A stretch of DNA of 20,061 nt, from assembly GCA_946415665.1 (NCBI GenBank), contig CAMKTI010000017.1, positions 1 through 20,061 on the forward strand. Direction: 5' to 3'. This DNA is from an uncultured Clostridia bacterium (lineage in GTDB: Bacteria > Bacillota > Clostridia > Lachnospirales > CAMVHY01). Under the pieces are notes generated by a model. The model worked only from the letters and a program-made list of their open reading frames with translations, had not been told where the DNA came from and searched no databases. Positions 1 to 6,544 of the stretch are shown here, one piece after another (the stretch's first letter is position 1; each line of letters begins with the position of its first letter). The position numbers and the translations under genes are program-made.

Positions 1-207
1 ACAGTAAAAGCAGCCAAAATGATAAACGAGAACGGAGTATATATTTACTGTTGTCCGCGGTGTGACAAGAGCGAAGAGCATCATTTGAGTTGTTTAAATA
101 AAAAACATGAAAAATGTAATCAAGGGCATAACGACAATTTGCCTATGATTCTTTCGGTTGGTACCGTACAATCTTGCAAAAAACAAGACGATGAAATTAA
201 ATTTTGA
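1..207 (+). CDS. 3' part of an unrecognised Cys/His-rich ORF
   Basis: The reading frame is open from the first base of the window, and no Shine-Dalgarno sequence precedes the internal ATG at 19. The gene therefore probably begins outside the window. The visible 68 residues contain a cluster of cysteines and histidines (CCPRC, then HH..C and HEKC), which could bind a metal such as zinc, but the pattern matches no family I recognise. The gene is followed by a hairpin with a T-run at 261-290, consistent with transcription ending there. It could also be a chance open frame or a remnant. Confidence 0.35.
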   Translation, partial: TVKAAKMINENGVYIYCCPRCDKSEEHHLSCLNKKHEKCNQGHNDNLPMILSVGTVQSCKKQDDEIKF

Positions 208-260
208 TTCTGTAGTTGGTAGATTTGGATAAAAAGTAAAAATAATAAAAAATCGCATAA

Positions 261-290
261 AAAAAGGCTGATTTTTGTCAGCTTTTTTTT
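261..290. terminator. Bidirectional intrinsic terminator between the first ORF and glmS
   Basis: The sequence AGGCTGA, a short T-rich loop, then TCAGCTT forms a stem with one G-T pair. It is flanked by an A-run on the left and a T-run on the right, so it can terminate transcription in both directions. It lies between two convergent genes, which fits. Confidence 0.75.
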
Positions 291-306
291 GTCGATAATT
301 AAATAA

Positions 307-2127
307 TTATTCAACCGTAACAGATTTAGCCAAATTTTTTGGTTTATCAATATCTCGTCCTAAATTTTTTGCGATATAATAAGCAAATAATTGTAAACAA
401 ATATTTGCCAACAACGGAATAAAAATTTGATTACACTCTGGCAAAATAAAAATGTCATCAGCCGCATCTTTCGAATTTTCGTTTTCATACTGCGTAATCA
501 CAAAAATTTTTCCGTCTCGCGCTTTACATTCTTCCAGATTACCTAATGTCTTATCAAAAATATTTTTTTGTGTGACGATTCCAACAATCAAACTTGATTC
601 ATCAATTAAAGCAATTGGTCCATGTTTTAATTCTCCCGATGGATATGCTTGGGCATTTAAATAAGCAATCTCTTTTAATTTAAGTGCTCCTTCAAGTGCA
701 ATTACATAATCTAAATTTCTTCCGAGATAAAAAATATTTTTACTCAACAAATATTTTTCAGCCACGCTTTTTATTTTTTCATGCTGTTTTAAAACCTTTT
801 CAACTAATTCAGGAATTTCTTTCAAATCATTTTTTAAATCCAAAAACTCATTATGCGAGATAATTTTAAAATATTTATATAAACAACAAGACAAAATATA
901 AAACGCGCTTAACATCAAAGAAAAAGCCTTAGTGCTCGCGACAGAAATTTCCGGACCAGCATTTATATTAATCACAAAATCCGATTCACGCGCAATACTA
1001 CTTTCTCTAACATTTACAATCGATAAAATCTTAGCCCCATTTTTTTTTGCGATTCTCAACGCTGCCAAACTATCCGCAGTTTCTCCTGATTGCGAAACAA
1101 CTATTACTAAACTTTTTTTATTTAAAACTAAATCACTATATCTAAATTCGCTCGCCGGTTGTGCCGATACAAATAAATTTAATTTACTCAATATTTTTTC
1201 TCCCATCAAACAAGCATAATATGCCGTTCCGCATCCGATTAAATAAATCCTTTCAACCTCATCCAAAATTTTTTCGTCCAAATTTATTTCGTCTAAAAAA
1301 TTTTCGCTATTATCTATTAAAAAATTTTTTATAACCTTTGGTTGCTCAAAAATTTCTTTCAGCATAAAAGAATCATAATTGCCTTTTCCCAAATTATTTA
1401 CTTCCTTATCAACACTAAAAACCTTTTTTTCTAAAACATTTTTATTCTCGTCAAAAATATTTATATTTTTCTCATCAAGCACTGCCAATTCATTATCATT
1501 TAAATAACAAACTTCATTCGTATATTTAATAAAAGCCGAAATATCCGAAGCAACAAAATTTTTATTTTCGCCGATTCCAATAACCAATGGACTATCTTTT
1601 TTCACGGCAAATATTTTGTCTTTAAAATCTTCACACATAATCGCCAAAGCATACGAACCTTTTAATTTTTTCAAAACAAAATAGACAGCATCTATAAAAT
1701 TATCCAAAATTCCCGTCCAATCATAATATTTATAAATTAAATGCGCGATAACTTCTGTATCCGTATCAGAAACAAAAATATTTTTATCAAATTCATTTTT
1801 TAACTCAAGATAATTTTCGATTATCCCGTTATGCACCAAAGCAATTTTATTATTTAAACTCGATTGAGGATGCGAGTTCTCCTCCGAAACTTTTCCATGA
1901 GTTGCCCAACGCATATGTCCAATTCCAACATTCCCAATCAAATTTTTAGCTTCAATTTTTTTTCCCAACTCAGCCAGCTTACCTTTAGCCTTTAATATAT
2001 TTATTTTTTTTCCGTCATGTATCGCAACTCCCGCAGAATCATATCCGCGATATTCTAATTTTTCCAATCCGCTCAACAAAAATGAACATGCACTTTCATT
2101 ACCCACAAATCCAATTATTCCACACAT
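307..2127 (-). CDS. glmS: Glutamine--fructose-6-phosphate aminotransferase (isomerising)
   Basis: GlmS makes glucosamine-6-phosphate from fructose-6-phosphate and glutamine, the entry step to UDP-GlcNAc, peptidoglycan and other amino sugars. The 606-aa protein has the family's normal length. It starts MCGIIGFVG, so Cys2 becomes the N-terminal nucleophile of the glutaminase domain (about 1-240), with RWATHG near residue 74. Two SIS sugar-isomerase domains follow, with SQSGET in the first and GELKHGP in the second. The C-terminus ends KSVTVE, whose lysine (about 601) is the family's Schiff-base residue. The start has a GGAAGGG ribosome-binding site. The gene lies 21 nt after glmM on the same strand, so the two are probably co-transcribed. 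That gap leaves no room for a glmS ribozyme. All sequence signatures are intact. Confidence 0.97.
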   Translation of the reverse strand: MCGIIGFVGNESACSFLLSGLEKLEYRGYDSAGVAIHDGKKINILKAKGKLAELGKKIEAKNLIGNVGIGHMRWATHGKVSEENSHPQSSLNNKIALVHNGIIENYLELKNEFDKNIFVSDTDTEVIAHLIYKYYDWTGILDNFIDAVYFVLKKLKGSYALAIMCEDFKDKIFAVKKDSPLVIGIGENKNFVASDISAFIKYTNEVCYLNDNELAVLDEKNINIFDENKNVLEKKVFSVDKEVNNLGKGNYDSFMLKEIFEQPKVIKNFLIDNSENFLDEINLDEKILDEVERIYLIGCGTAYYACLMGEKILSKLNLFVSAQPASEFRYSDLVLNKKSLVIVVSQSGETADSLAALRIAKKNGAKILSIVNVRESSIARESDFVININAGPEISVASTKAFSLMLSAFYILSCCLYKYFKIISHNEFLDLKNDLKEIPELVEKVLKQHEKIKSVAEKYLLSKNIFYLGRNLDYVIALEGALKLKEIAYLNAQAYPSGELKHGPIALIDESSLIVGIVTQKNIFDKTLGNLEECKARDGKIFVITQYENENSKDAADDIFILPECNQIFIPLLANICLQLFAYYIAKNLGRDIDKPKNLAKSVTVE

Positions 2128-2148
2128 AAATTATCCCTTCCAAATATT

Positions 2149-3498
2149 TTATTTTAATTTTTTTTCGATTAAATTTGCCAAGTTCATGGCTGCTTGATTT
2201 AATAAATTTTTATTTTGTCCCTCAAGCATAACTCTAATCACTGGCTCGGTTCCCGACGGTCTAATCACAATGCGGCCCGCTTCTCCAAACTCATTTTCAA
2301 GAGATTTTATCGCATTTTTAATTTCTATATTAGACAAATAATCATTTTTTTTTACATTACTTACTTTTGCATTTACCAAAACTTGCGGCATAACTTGCAT
2401 ATTATTTAAATCACAAATTTTTTTTCCACCTTCAAACATAATTTTAGAAACATAAAGTGCAGTTAAAATTCCGTCCCCTGTTGTATTATAATCAGACAAA
2501 ATAATATGTCCCGATTGCTCACCGCCTAGATTATAATTATCTTTCAACATTTCTTCTAAAATATATCTGTCGCCGACTTTCGTTTTTATTATATTTATTT
2601 TTTCTTTTTTCCCCATCATAAATAATCCTAAATTACTCATTATAGTGGTGACAATCGTATTTTGTTTTAATGTTTTTTTTGATTTCATGTAACAACCAAT
2701 TATCGACAAAATCTCGTCGCCGTAAATAATTTTTCCGTTACTATCAACTATTAAACATCTGTCGCCATCGCCATCAAATCCAAATCCTATATCACAATTA
2801 TTTTCAAACGTAAATTTCACCAAACCAGCAATATGCGTTGAACCACAATTTAAATTTATATTTATTCCGTCTGGTTGATTATTTATTACATAAACTTTTG
2901 CTCCTAAATTTTTAAAAATTCGACTGGCAATTTTAAACGTTGCCCCGTTTGCACAATCCAATGCTATTTTAAAATCACTTAAATCTAAATATCCAAAAGA
3001 ATTTTCCAAAAAATCCGCATAATCATCAAGCAAATTATATTTATAGAAGAGCGAACCGATTTTTTCATGCGTTACTTTTGGTAGATTATCCGATTTATCA
3101 AAAATCATCTCTTCGATTTTATTTTCTATTTCATCTGACAATTTATAGCCATTTTTATTAAAAAATTTTATTCCATTATCATAAAAAGGATTGTGCGAAG
3201 CCGAAATCATTATTCCTGCAGCATAATTATTTTTTTTTGTAAGGTAAGCTATTCCGGGTGTTGGAATTACTCCGACTAAATCCACATCAATTCCAACAGA
3301 ACAAATCCCTGATATTAATGCGGCTTCAAGTAAATCTCCTGAAATTCGTGTATCCTTGCCAATTAAAATTTTTGATTTATATTTTAAAAAATCAGATAAA
3401 ACAAATGCACCAGCGCGTCCTAAATCATAAGCAACTTTTGGTGTTAATTCCAGATTTGCTACACCACGAACTCCATCTGTTCCAAATAATTTTGCCAT
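2149..3498 (-). CDS. glmM: Phosphoglucosamine mutase
   Basis: GlmM converts glucosamine-6-phosphate, the GlmS product, to glucosamine-1-phosphate for GlmU. The protein starts MAKLFGTDGVRG, the family's usual N-terminus. The catalytic phosphoserine lies in ISASHNP (Ser101), the metal-binding loop is DGDGDR (about 240), and the C-terminal phosphate-binding motif RPSGTEP is present. I chose the ATG at 3498 because a GGAGG site lies 10 nt upstream and it gives 449 aa, the family's normal length. A longer frame opening at 3516 would add six residues not seen in GlmM proteins. It is the first gene of a glmM-glmS pair and has a TATAAT-like box about 35 nt upstream. Confidence 0.97.
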   Translation of the reverse strand: MAKLFGTDGVRGVANLELTPKVAYDLGRAGAFVLSDFLKYKSKILIGKDTRISGDLLEAALISGICSVGIDVDLVGVIPTPGIAYLTKKNNYAAGIMISASHNPFYDNGIKFFNKNGYKLSDEIENKIEEMIFDKSDNLPKVTHEKIGSLFYKYNLLDDYADFLENSFGYLDLSDFKIALDCANGATFKIASRIFKNLGAKVYVINNQPDGININLNCGSTHIAGLVKFTFENNCDIGFGFDGDGDRCLIVDSNGKIIYGDEILSIIGCYMKSKKTLKQNTIVTTIMSNLGLFMMGKKEKINIIKTKVGDRYILEEMLKDNYNLGGEQSGHIILSDYNTTGDGILTALYVSKIMFEGGKKICDLNNMQVMPQVLVNAKVSNVKKNDYLSNIEIKNAIKSLENEFGEAGRIVIRPSGTEPVIRVMLEGQNKNLLNQAAMNLANLIEKKLK

Positions 3499-3532
3499 TA
3501 AAAATAAATCCTCCAAAAAATAAAATTACGAA

Positions 3533-3538
3533 ATTATA
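3533..3538 (-). promoter_or_regulatory. Probable -10 box for glmM-glmS
   Basis: TATAAT occurs on the minus strand 35-40 nt upstream of the glmM start. No clear -35 hexamer stands at 16-18 nt from it, so the promoter is weakly supported. It is the best candidate in the gap. Confidence 0.4.
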
Positions 3539-3560
3539 GTAACATATTATGCAATTAGCT

Positions 3561-3670
3561 ACGAAATAAATATTATTTTAGATATCATTGGCAACACATA
3601 AAAGACAATCAAAAATATTATTTTCAAGGCTTAATTTAGACGCACTACAATAATTCTTCTGAACAAAAAA
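3561..3670. other. Non-coding A/T-rich spacer upstream of glmM
   Basis: This is the left part of the 307-nt gap between glmM and the membrane-protein gene. I see no gene or structured RNA in it. The rest of the gap holds the hairpin at 3665-3695, the mini-IS at 3700-3747 and a short spacer. Confidence 0.5.
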
Positions 3671-3695
3671 ATGACGTCATTCAATTTGACGTCAT
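3665..3695 (-). terminator. Intrinsic terminator downstream of the membrane-protein gene
   Basis: A perfect 9-bp stem, ATGACGTCA paired with TGACGTCAT across a 7-nt loop, is followed on the minus strand by a T-run at 3670-3665. It would stop transcription arriving from 3806-4741. Both arms contain GACGTC, the hexamer also found in the leader repeats of the same gene. The 48-bp mini-IS lies between the stop codon and this hairpin. Confidence 0.65.
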
Positions 3696-3699
3696 CTAA

Positions 3700-3747
3700 A
3701 TAGCGTTCACATAAAATAAAAATAAATCAACTTAATATGAACGCTGC
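3700..3747. mobile_element. 48-bp miniature IS relic (paired terminal repeats only)
   Basis: The left end (TAGCGTTCACATAAAATAAA) matches the left end of the IS at 5045. The right end, read in reverse, begins GCAGCGTTCA and then diverges. Nothing lies between the two ends. CTAA flanks both sides (3696-3699 and 3748-3751), which fits the YTAR target duplication seen for the larger copies. This looks like a non-autonomous internal-deletion derivative that moved by itself, or an in-place deletion of a full copy. Confidence 0.7.
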
Positions 3748-3805
3748 CTAAATCAAACATATTAAATAAATTTTTCACCGCTCGGTTGCATGTCGATTAT
3801 ATAAT

Positions 3806-4741
3806 CTATTCTTTTATATAATCATTTCCTTCTATATTCGGATTCAGATTTGATTTCTTTTTTTTATCCTCTTTCGTTTCTACATCTTTTATTTTATTGT
3901 CTATCGATGAATCATTAAAAATTCCTTTTTGATTGAAAGATGTTTCTTTTGGCGGAAGATCAGATGTATCAAGATATCGGTTGATTTTATCGACAAGATT
4001 AAAAAAAGTATCAATATCTTTACCTGATCTTTGGCGAATCTTGTGAATCGACACATATAAAAGAGTATCGACGACAAGGAACACAATTGTTGCAATACCT
4101 GTAATAATTGACGATACAATTAGTACAAAAAGCGGCCAATGAAAGATCAAAGAACAAATGAAAGATGCAAGAATAAACATATATAAAATAGCCCAAAAAC
4201 ACATAGATATTGAACGCTCTGATATACCTTTAACGATACCACTGATTCCTAAAACACCAACAACAAAACCGCAGAGAAACAGACATATACGTTTCCATTC
4301 CGGCATTGCACAAAACAGTTTATTTTTAGTAACTGTCAGTCCTATAAACTGCTTCAAAAAAACACGATTCGTCATTTCCTCAAGCTCTAAGCCCTGCGTA
4401 CTGATATCTGGCGGCTTAATTATAACATCATCAACGCTGCAATTATACTTTTGTTCAAACACTTGCATTTCATAATTGTCATTTTTTGCTTTACAAACTA
4501 GAGTGTCAGCATACATCTCAAAGCGTGATATCAACCTAGAATCATTTGTAAATTTGTTTTTTGCATTCAAATTAGAAAACAAATTTTTAATAAGCTCAGA
4601 TTCGACTAATTTTAACTTTTCCTGTTCAGAAGACATTAAATAAACACAAAACGATGGCATTTTCATTAAAACTGAACAGAACTGATCTATTGTCTCATTA
4701 AAATTTTCAGGTTGAATACCCTGATCTTTTTTTATTTCCAC
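3806..4741 (-). CDS. Uncharacterised membrane protein with a large N-terminal cytosolic domain
   Basis: I recognise no family. The 311-aa protein has a soluble, mixed-charge N-terminal part (1-150) with several cysteines. Three hydrophobic stretches follow at about 152-171, 179-200 and 203-231, the last long enough to re-enter or cross twice. The C-terminal tail is polar and strongly charged (about 233-311, with EDKKKK near 291). No signal peptide or catalytic motif is visible. I chose the GTG at 4741 because AGGGAG lies 9 nt upstream. The open frame continues to a GTG at 4807, adding 22 residues, but that start lies in a repeat and lacks a ribosome-binding site. The gene stands alone, with its own promoter (4852-4880) and terminator (3665-3695). 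Its base composition is less extreme than that of glmM or glmS. Confidence 0.75.
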   Translation of the reverse strand: MEIKKDQGIQPENFNETIDQFCSVLMKMPSFCVYLMSSEQEKLKLVESELIKNLFSNLNAKNKFTNDSRLISRFEMYADTLVCKAKNDNYEMQVFEQKYNCSVDDVIIKPPDISTQGLELEEMTNRVFLKQFIGLTVTKNKLFCAMPEWKRICLFLCGFVVGVLGISGIVKGISERSISMCFWAILYMFILASFICSLIFHWPLFVLIVSSIITGIATIVFLVVDTLLYVSIHKIRQRSGKDIDTFFNLVDKINRYLDTSDLPPKETSFNQKGIFNDSSIDNKIKDVETKEDKKKKSNLNPNIEGNDYIKE

Positions 4742-4781
4742 TTTAATTTTCTCCCTTTTTATAAAAAAAATATTAATCAAT

Positions 4782-4823
4782 AAAAAAAAACGACGTCTTT
4801 TTTTCACGACGTCTTTTTTTCAC
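4782..4823 (-). promoter_or_regulatory. Possible transcription attenuator with leader peptide
   Basis: On the minus strand the leader carries GACGTC three times. The second and third copies can pair, extended by an A-run against a T-run with one bulged G, and are followed at once by nine Ts (4790-4782). That is an intrinsic-terminator shape. The first copy could instead pair with the second and free the third. A GTG at 4823, 13 nt after GGAGGG (4842-4837), opens a 16-codon Lys/Arg-rich frame, MKKRRREKKTSFFFID, that ends just past the T-run. This is inference from structure; slippage expansion of a simple repeat is the alternative. Confidence 0.35.
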
Positions 4824-4836
4824 GACGTCTTTTTTT
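4789..4836. repeat. Three tandem 16-bp repeats, CACGACGTCTTTTTTT type
   Basis: Three head-to-tail copies of a 16-bp unit are present. Copies two and three (4805-4820, 4821-4836) are identical; the first (4789-4804) differs only in its first base. Each contains the palindrome GACGTC next to a T-run. The array lies in the predicted 5' leader of the membrane-protein gene. Confidence 0.95.
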
Positions 4837-4851
4837 CCCTCCACAACATTA

Positions 4852-4880
4852 ATTCTAAACTAAGATTTTTTATTTGTCAA
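4852..4880 (-). promoter_or_regulatory. Strong sigma-A-type promoter of the membrane-protein gene
   Basis: On the minus strand, TTGACA (4880-4875) and TAGAAT (4857-4852) are separated by exactly 17 nt. Transcription would start near 4845 and run through the 16-bp repeats before the GTG at 4741, giving a leader of about 100 nt. Confidence 0.7.
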
Positions 4881-4933
4881 GAGGTAATCAAAATTTTTTA
4901 TAAAAATTAATTCCCTCACAGATTATTTTACCA

Positions 4934-4975
4934 TAAAAAAAATAAAGCCAAAATTTTTTAGCTTTATTTTTATTA
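4934..4975. terminator. Hairpin between T/A runs
   Basis: AAAATAAAGC (4939-4948) pairs perfectly with GCTTTATTTT (4961-4970) around a 12-nt A/T loop, with further A-T pairs outside. It could terminate in either direction. No gene now reads into it from the left, so it may be left over from a lost gene. Confidence 0.5.
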
Positions 4976-5040
4976 CTTAATTAAAGCTATTCAATCATTT
5001 TATCTTATCTTCTCCGAGCTTTTGTGTTGGAATGTCTTTT

Positions 5041-5868
5041 CTAGGCAGCGTTCACATAAAATAAAAATATATTGAGCAAAGAGAAAAAGTGATAAGATAG
5101 AAATATGAAACTGACAAAAACACAATATAAAAAGCTAGAGGGATTAATGCCGATAGCGAGGAAACCGGCGAAGATATCAAACTACCAATTCATGTGTGCG
5201 ATGCTTTACATAGTAGAGAATGGTTGCAAATGGAGGGCATTACCAAAAAAATATGGAAACTGGCACACAATTTATATGAGATTTAGTAGATGGTCGAAGA
5301 ACGGTACGATTACCAAAATTATTGCCAAAATTTTAGAAGCTATGAAAAAGCAAAAACTGCTTAATATACTTTTTATCGATAGTACGAGCATAAAGGTGAG
5401 TCCAGATGCAAACAAGAATAAAAAGAATCAGAAACAAAGCATTGGACGTTCAAGAGGGGTCTGACAAATAAGTTGCACCTATGTTGCACTTTTTCATGTC
5501 CAGTGGTTTTTCGTTTGTCTCCTGGCAATTCTTACGATGCTCCTGAAGAAAGAAAGTTGATTGAATCCATTTATTCCAAAAATAATAATTATCTCCTGAT
5601 GGACAGAGCTTACGAAAATGATAAAACTTTAGCTTTAGCTAAGGATTACGGGTTTAAGACAGTTGTTCCTCCTAAAAAAAAATCGTAAGTTGCCTTGGAG
5701 TTATGGTCGACAACTTTATAAACATCGTAATATTATCGAACGATATTTCCTGAGATAAAAACGTTTTAGAAAAGTTTTTACTCGTTATGATAAACTTGAT
5801 TCTATTTTCATTTCTACCTTCTCCCTTGCTTTTATTTTTGACTTGCTTTTTATGTGAACGCTACCTAG
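5041..5868 (+). mobile_element. IS5-type insertion sequence, decayed, with target duplication
   Basis: The element spans 5045-5864 (820 bp). Its ends, GCAGCGTTCACATAAAA and TTTTATGTGAACGCTAC, are inverted repeats with one mismatch. CTAG lies directly outside both ends (5041-5044 and 5865-5868), a YTAR-type duplication as known for IS5 relatives. It carries one transposase in two overlapping frames. The transposase is now broken, so the copy is probably immobile unless another copy supplies the enzyme. It lies at the edge of the hsdS pseudogene. Confidence 0.88.
5105..5853 (+). pseudogene. IS5-family DDE transposase, frameshifted and nonsense-mutated
   Basis: The first frame (5105-5464, 119 aa) has the N-terminal IS5-type domain, including NGCKWRALPKKYGNWHT, and the first catalytic Asp in FIDSTSIKV. 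It stops at TGA after GRSRG. A -1 shift at the GGGG there (about 5455-5460) restores the family continuation GGLTNKLHL. This could be programmed shifting, which some IS5 relatives use. The second frame carries the second Asp in MDRAYEND. It is then broken by one extra A in the A-run at 5674-5682, after which NRKLPWSYGRQLYKHRNIIER continues in another frame with the Glu. A TAA then interrupts FLR-KRFRKV. At least the last two lesions are true inactivations. Confidence 0.88.
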
Positions 5869-6523
5869 TGAATTAGAAAGTGAATTAGAATTACGGGAAA
5901 AACAGTTTGAGTATTATTGGGATGAATTGTTGACGTTTTACAGTAACAATGCCAAATGTTATCTTATTGCATATGTATTTGATCTAAAAAATGATTATAC
6001 ATCGTCAAAATCTAACGCTGAGTACTGAGAAAATGGTACTATTGATTGGTTTAGAACGGAAGATATTAGAGCCAATGGTCATGTTTTATCATCAGCAATT
6101 CGAAAGGTGTTTGCAAAAGCGATAAAAAAAACAATTATTCAAAGCAAATTCTATTATATTAGCCACAACAGCAGTTGTTAGTGAACATGCTTTGGTAAAA
6201 ATAGGTCGTCTTGGAAACCAGTGGTTTATATTTTTCTCAGTAAAAGGTTCTTTTAAACAAGATATAAATGTGGTGTAAAAATCATTTACATCAGGAAAGT
6301 TTTTTTTTCTGTCAATATGGAGGCATTAAAAAAATTGCAAATCCCCATTTCTGATATTGAAAAACAAGATCGTGCAGTCGAAATTCTCGATAAATTCAAC
6401 GCTCTAACAAACAATATTTTCGAAGATCTTCCTGCTGAAATAAAATTTGGTCATCAGCGGTATGAGTATTATCGCGATGAATTGCTTAAAATGATTTTAA
6501 AAGAAAAAGCACTAGTGCTTTGA
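5867..6523 (+). pseudogene. hsdS: Type I restriction specificity subunit (HsdS), 3' half, degraded
   Basis: HsdS chooses the target of a type I restriction-modification complex. Right of the IS, translation gives the central spacer helix of HsdS (ELELREKQFEYYWDELLTF). A second target-recognition domain follows (VFDLKN, then ENGTIDWFRTEDIRANGHVL), and later ALVKIGRLGNQWF. The C-terminal helix is MEALKKLQIPISDIEKQ through LPAEIKFGHQRYEYYRDELL, ending at 6523. A TGA at 6026-6028 replaces the usual Trp before ENGTIDWF. At least one frameshift lies near 6145-6170, and more changes occur near 6275-6310. The first recognition domain is not found left of the IS. The last 68 residues form an open frame from 6317 but cannot work alone. 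The hsdR pseudogene starts 21 nt downstream. Confidence 0.85.
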
Positions 6524-6544
6524 GAAATTGTAGAGTGAAACAGC

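Noticed and set aside
932..1219. Open frame on the opposite strand of glmS
   Set aside because: Antisense to a conserved gene, without a ribosome-binding site or protein-like features. The same applies to the other frames antisense to glmM, the methylase, the glycosyltransferase and ppdK.
2128..3700. glmS ribozyme
   Set aside because: Only 21 nt separate glmM and glmS. I see no ribozyme-like conserved core upstream of glmM either.
3806..4807. Translation start of the membrane protein at GTG 4807
   Set aside because: That start lies inside a tandem repeat with no ribosome-binding site; GTG 4741 has AGGGAG at good spacing.
4789..4836. CRISPR array
   Set aside because: The units are contiguous with no spacers, number only three, and no cas gene is present. 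The 110-bp repeat at 12372 is likewise a plain tandem duplication.
6026..6028. In-frame TGA where Trp is expected (hsdS, and again at 16791-16793 in the SLH remnant), suggesting UGA read as Trp
   Set aside because: Intact genes such as glmS and the glycosyltransferase use TGG for Trp. The methylase and specificity genes end properly at TGA with overlapping starts, and the tRNA-Trp here has anticodon CCA. Both TGA sites lie in pseudogenes with other lesions.
6317..6523. A separate 68-aa gene
   Set aside because: Its translation is exactly the C-terminal helix region of HsdS and joins upstream hsdS-like sequence; it is the tail of a pseudogene.
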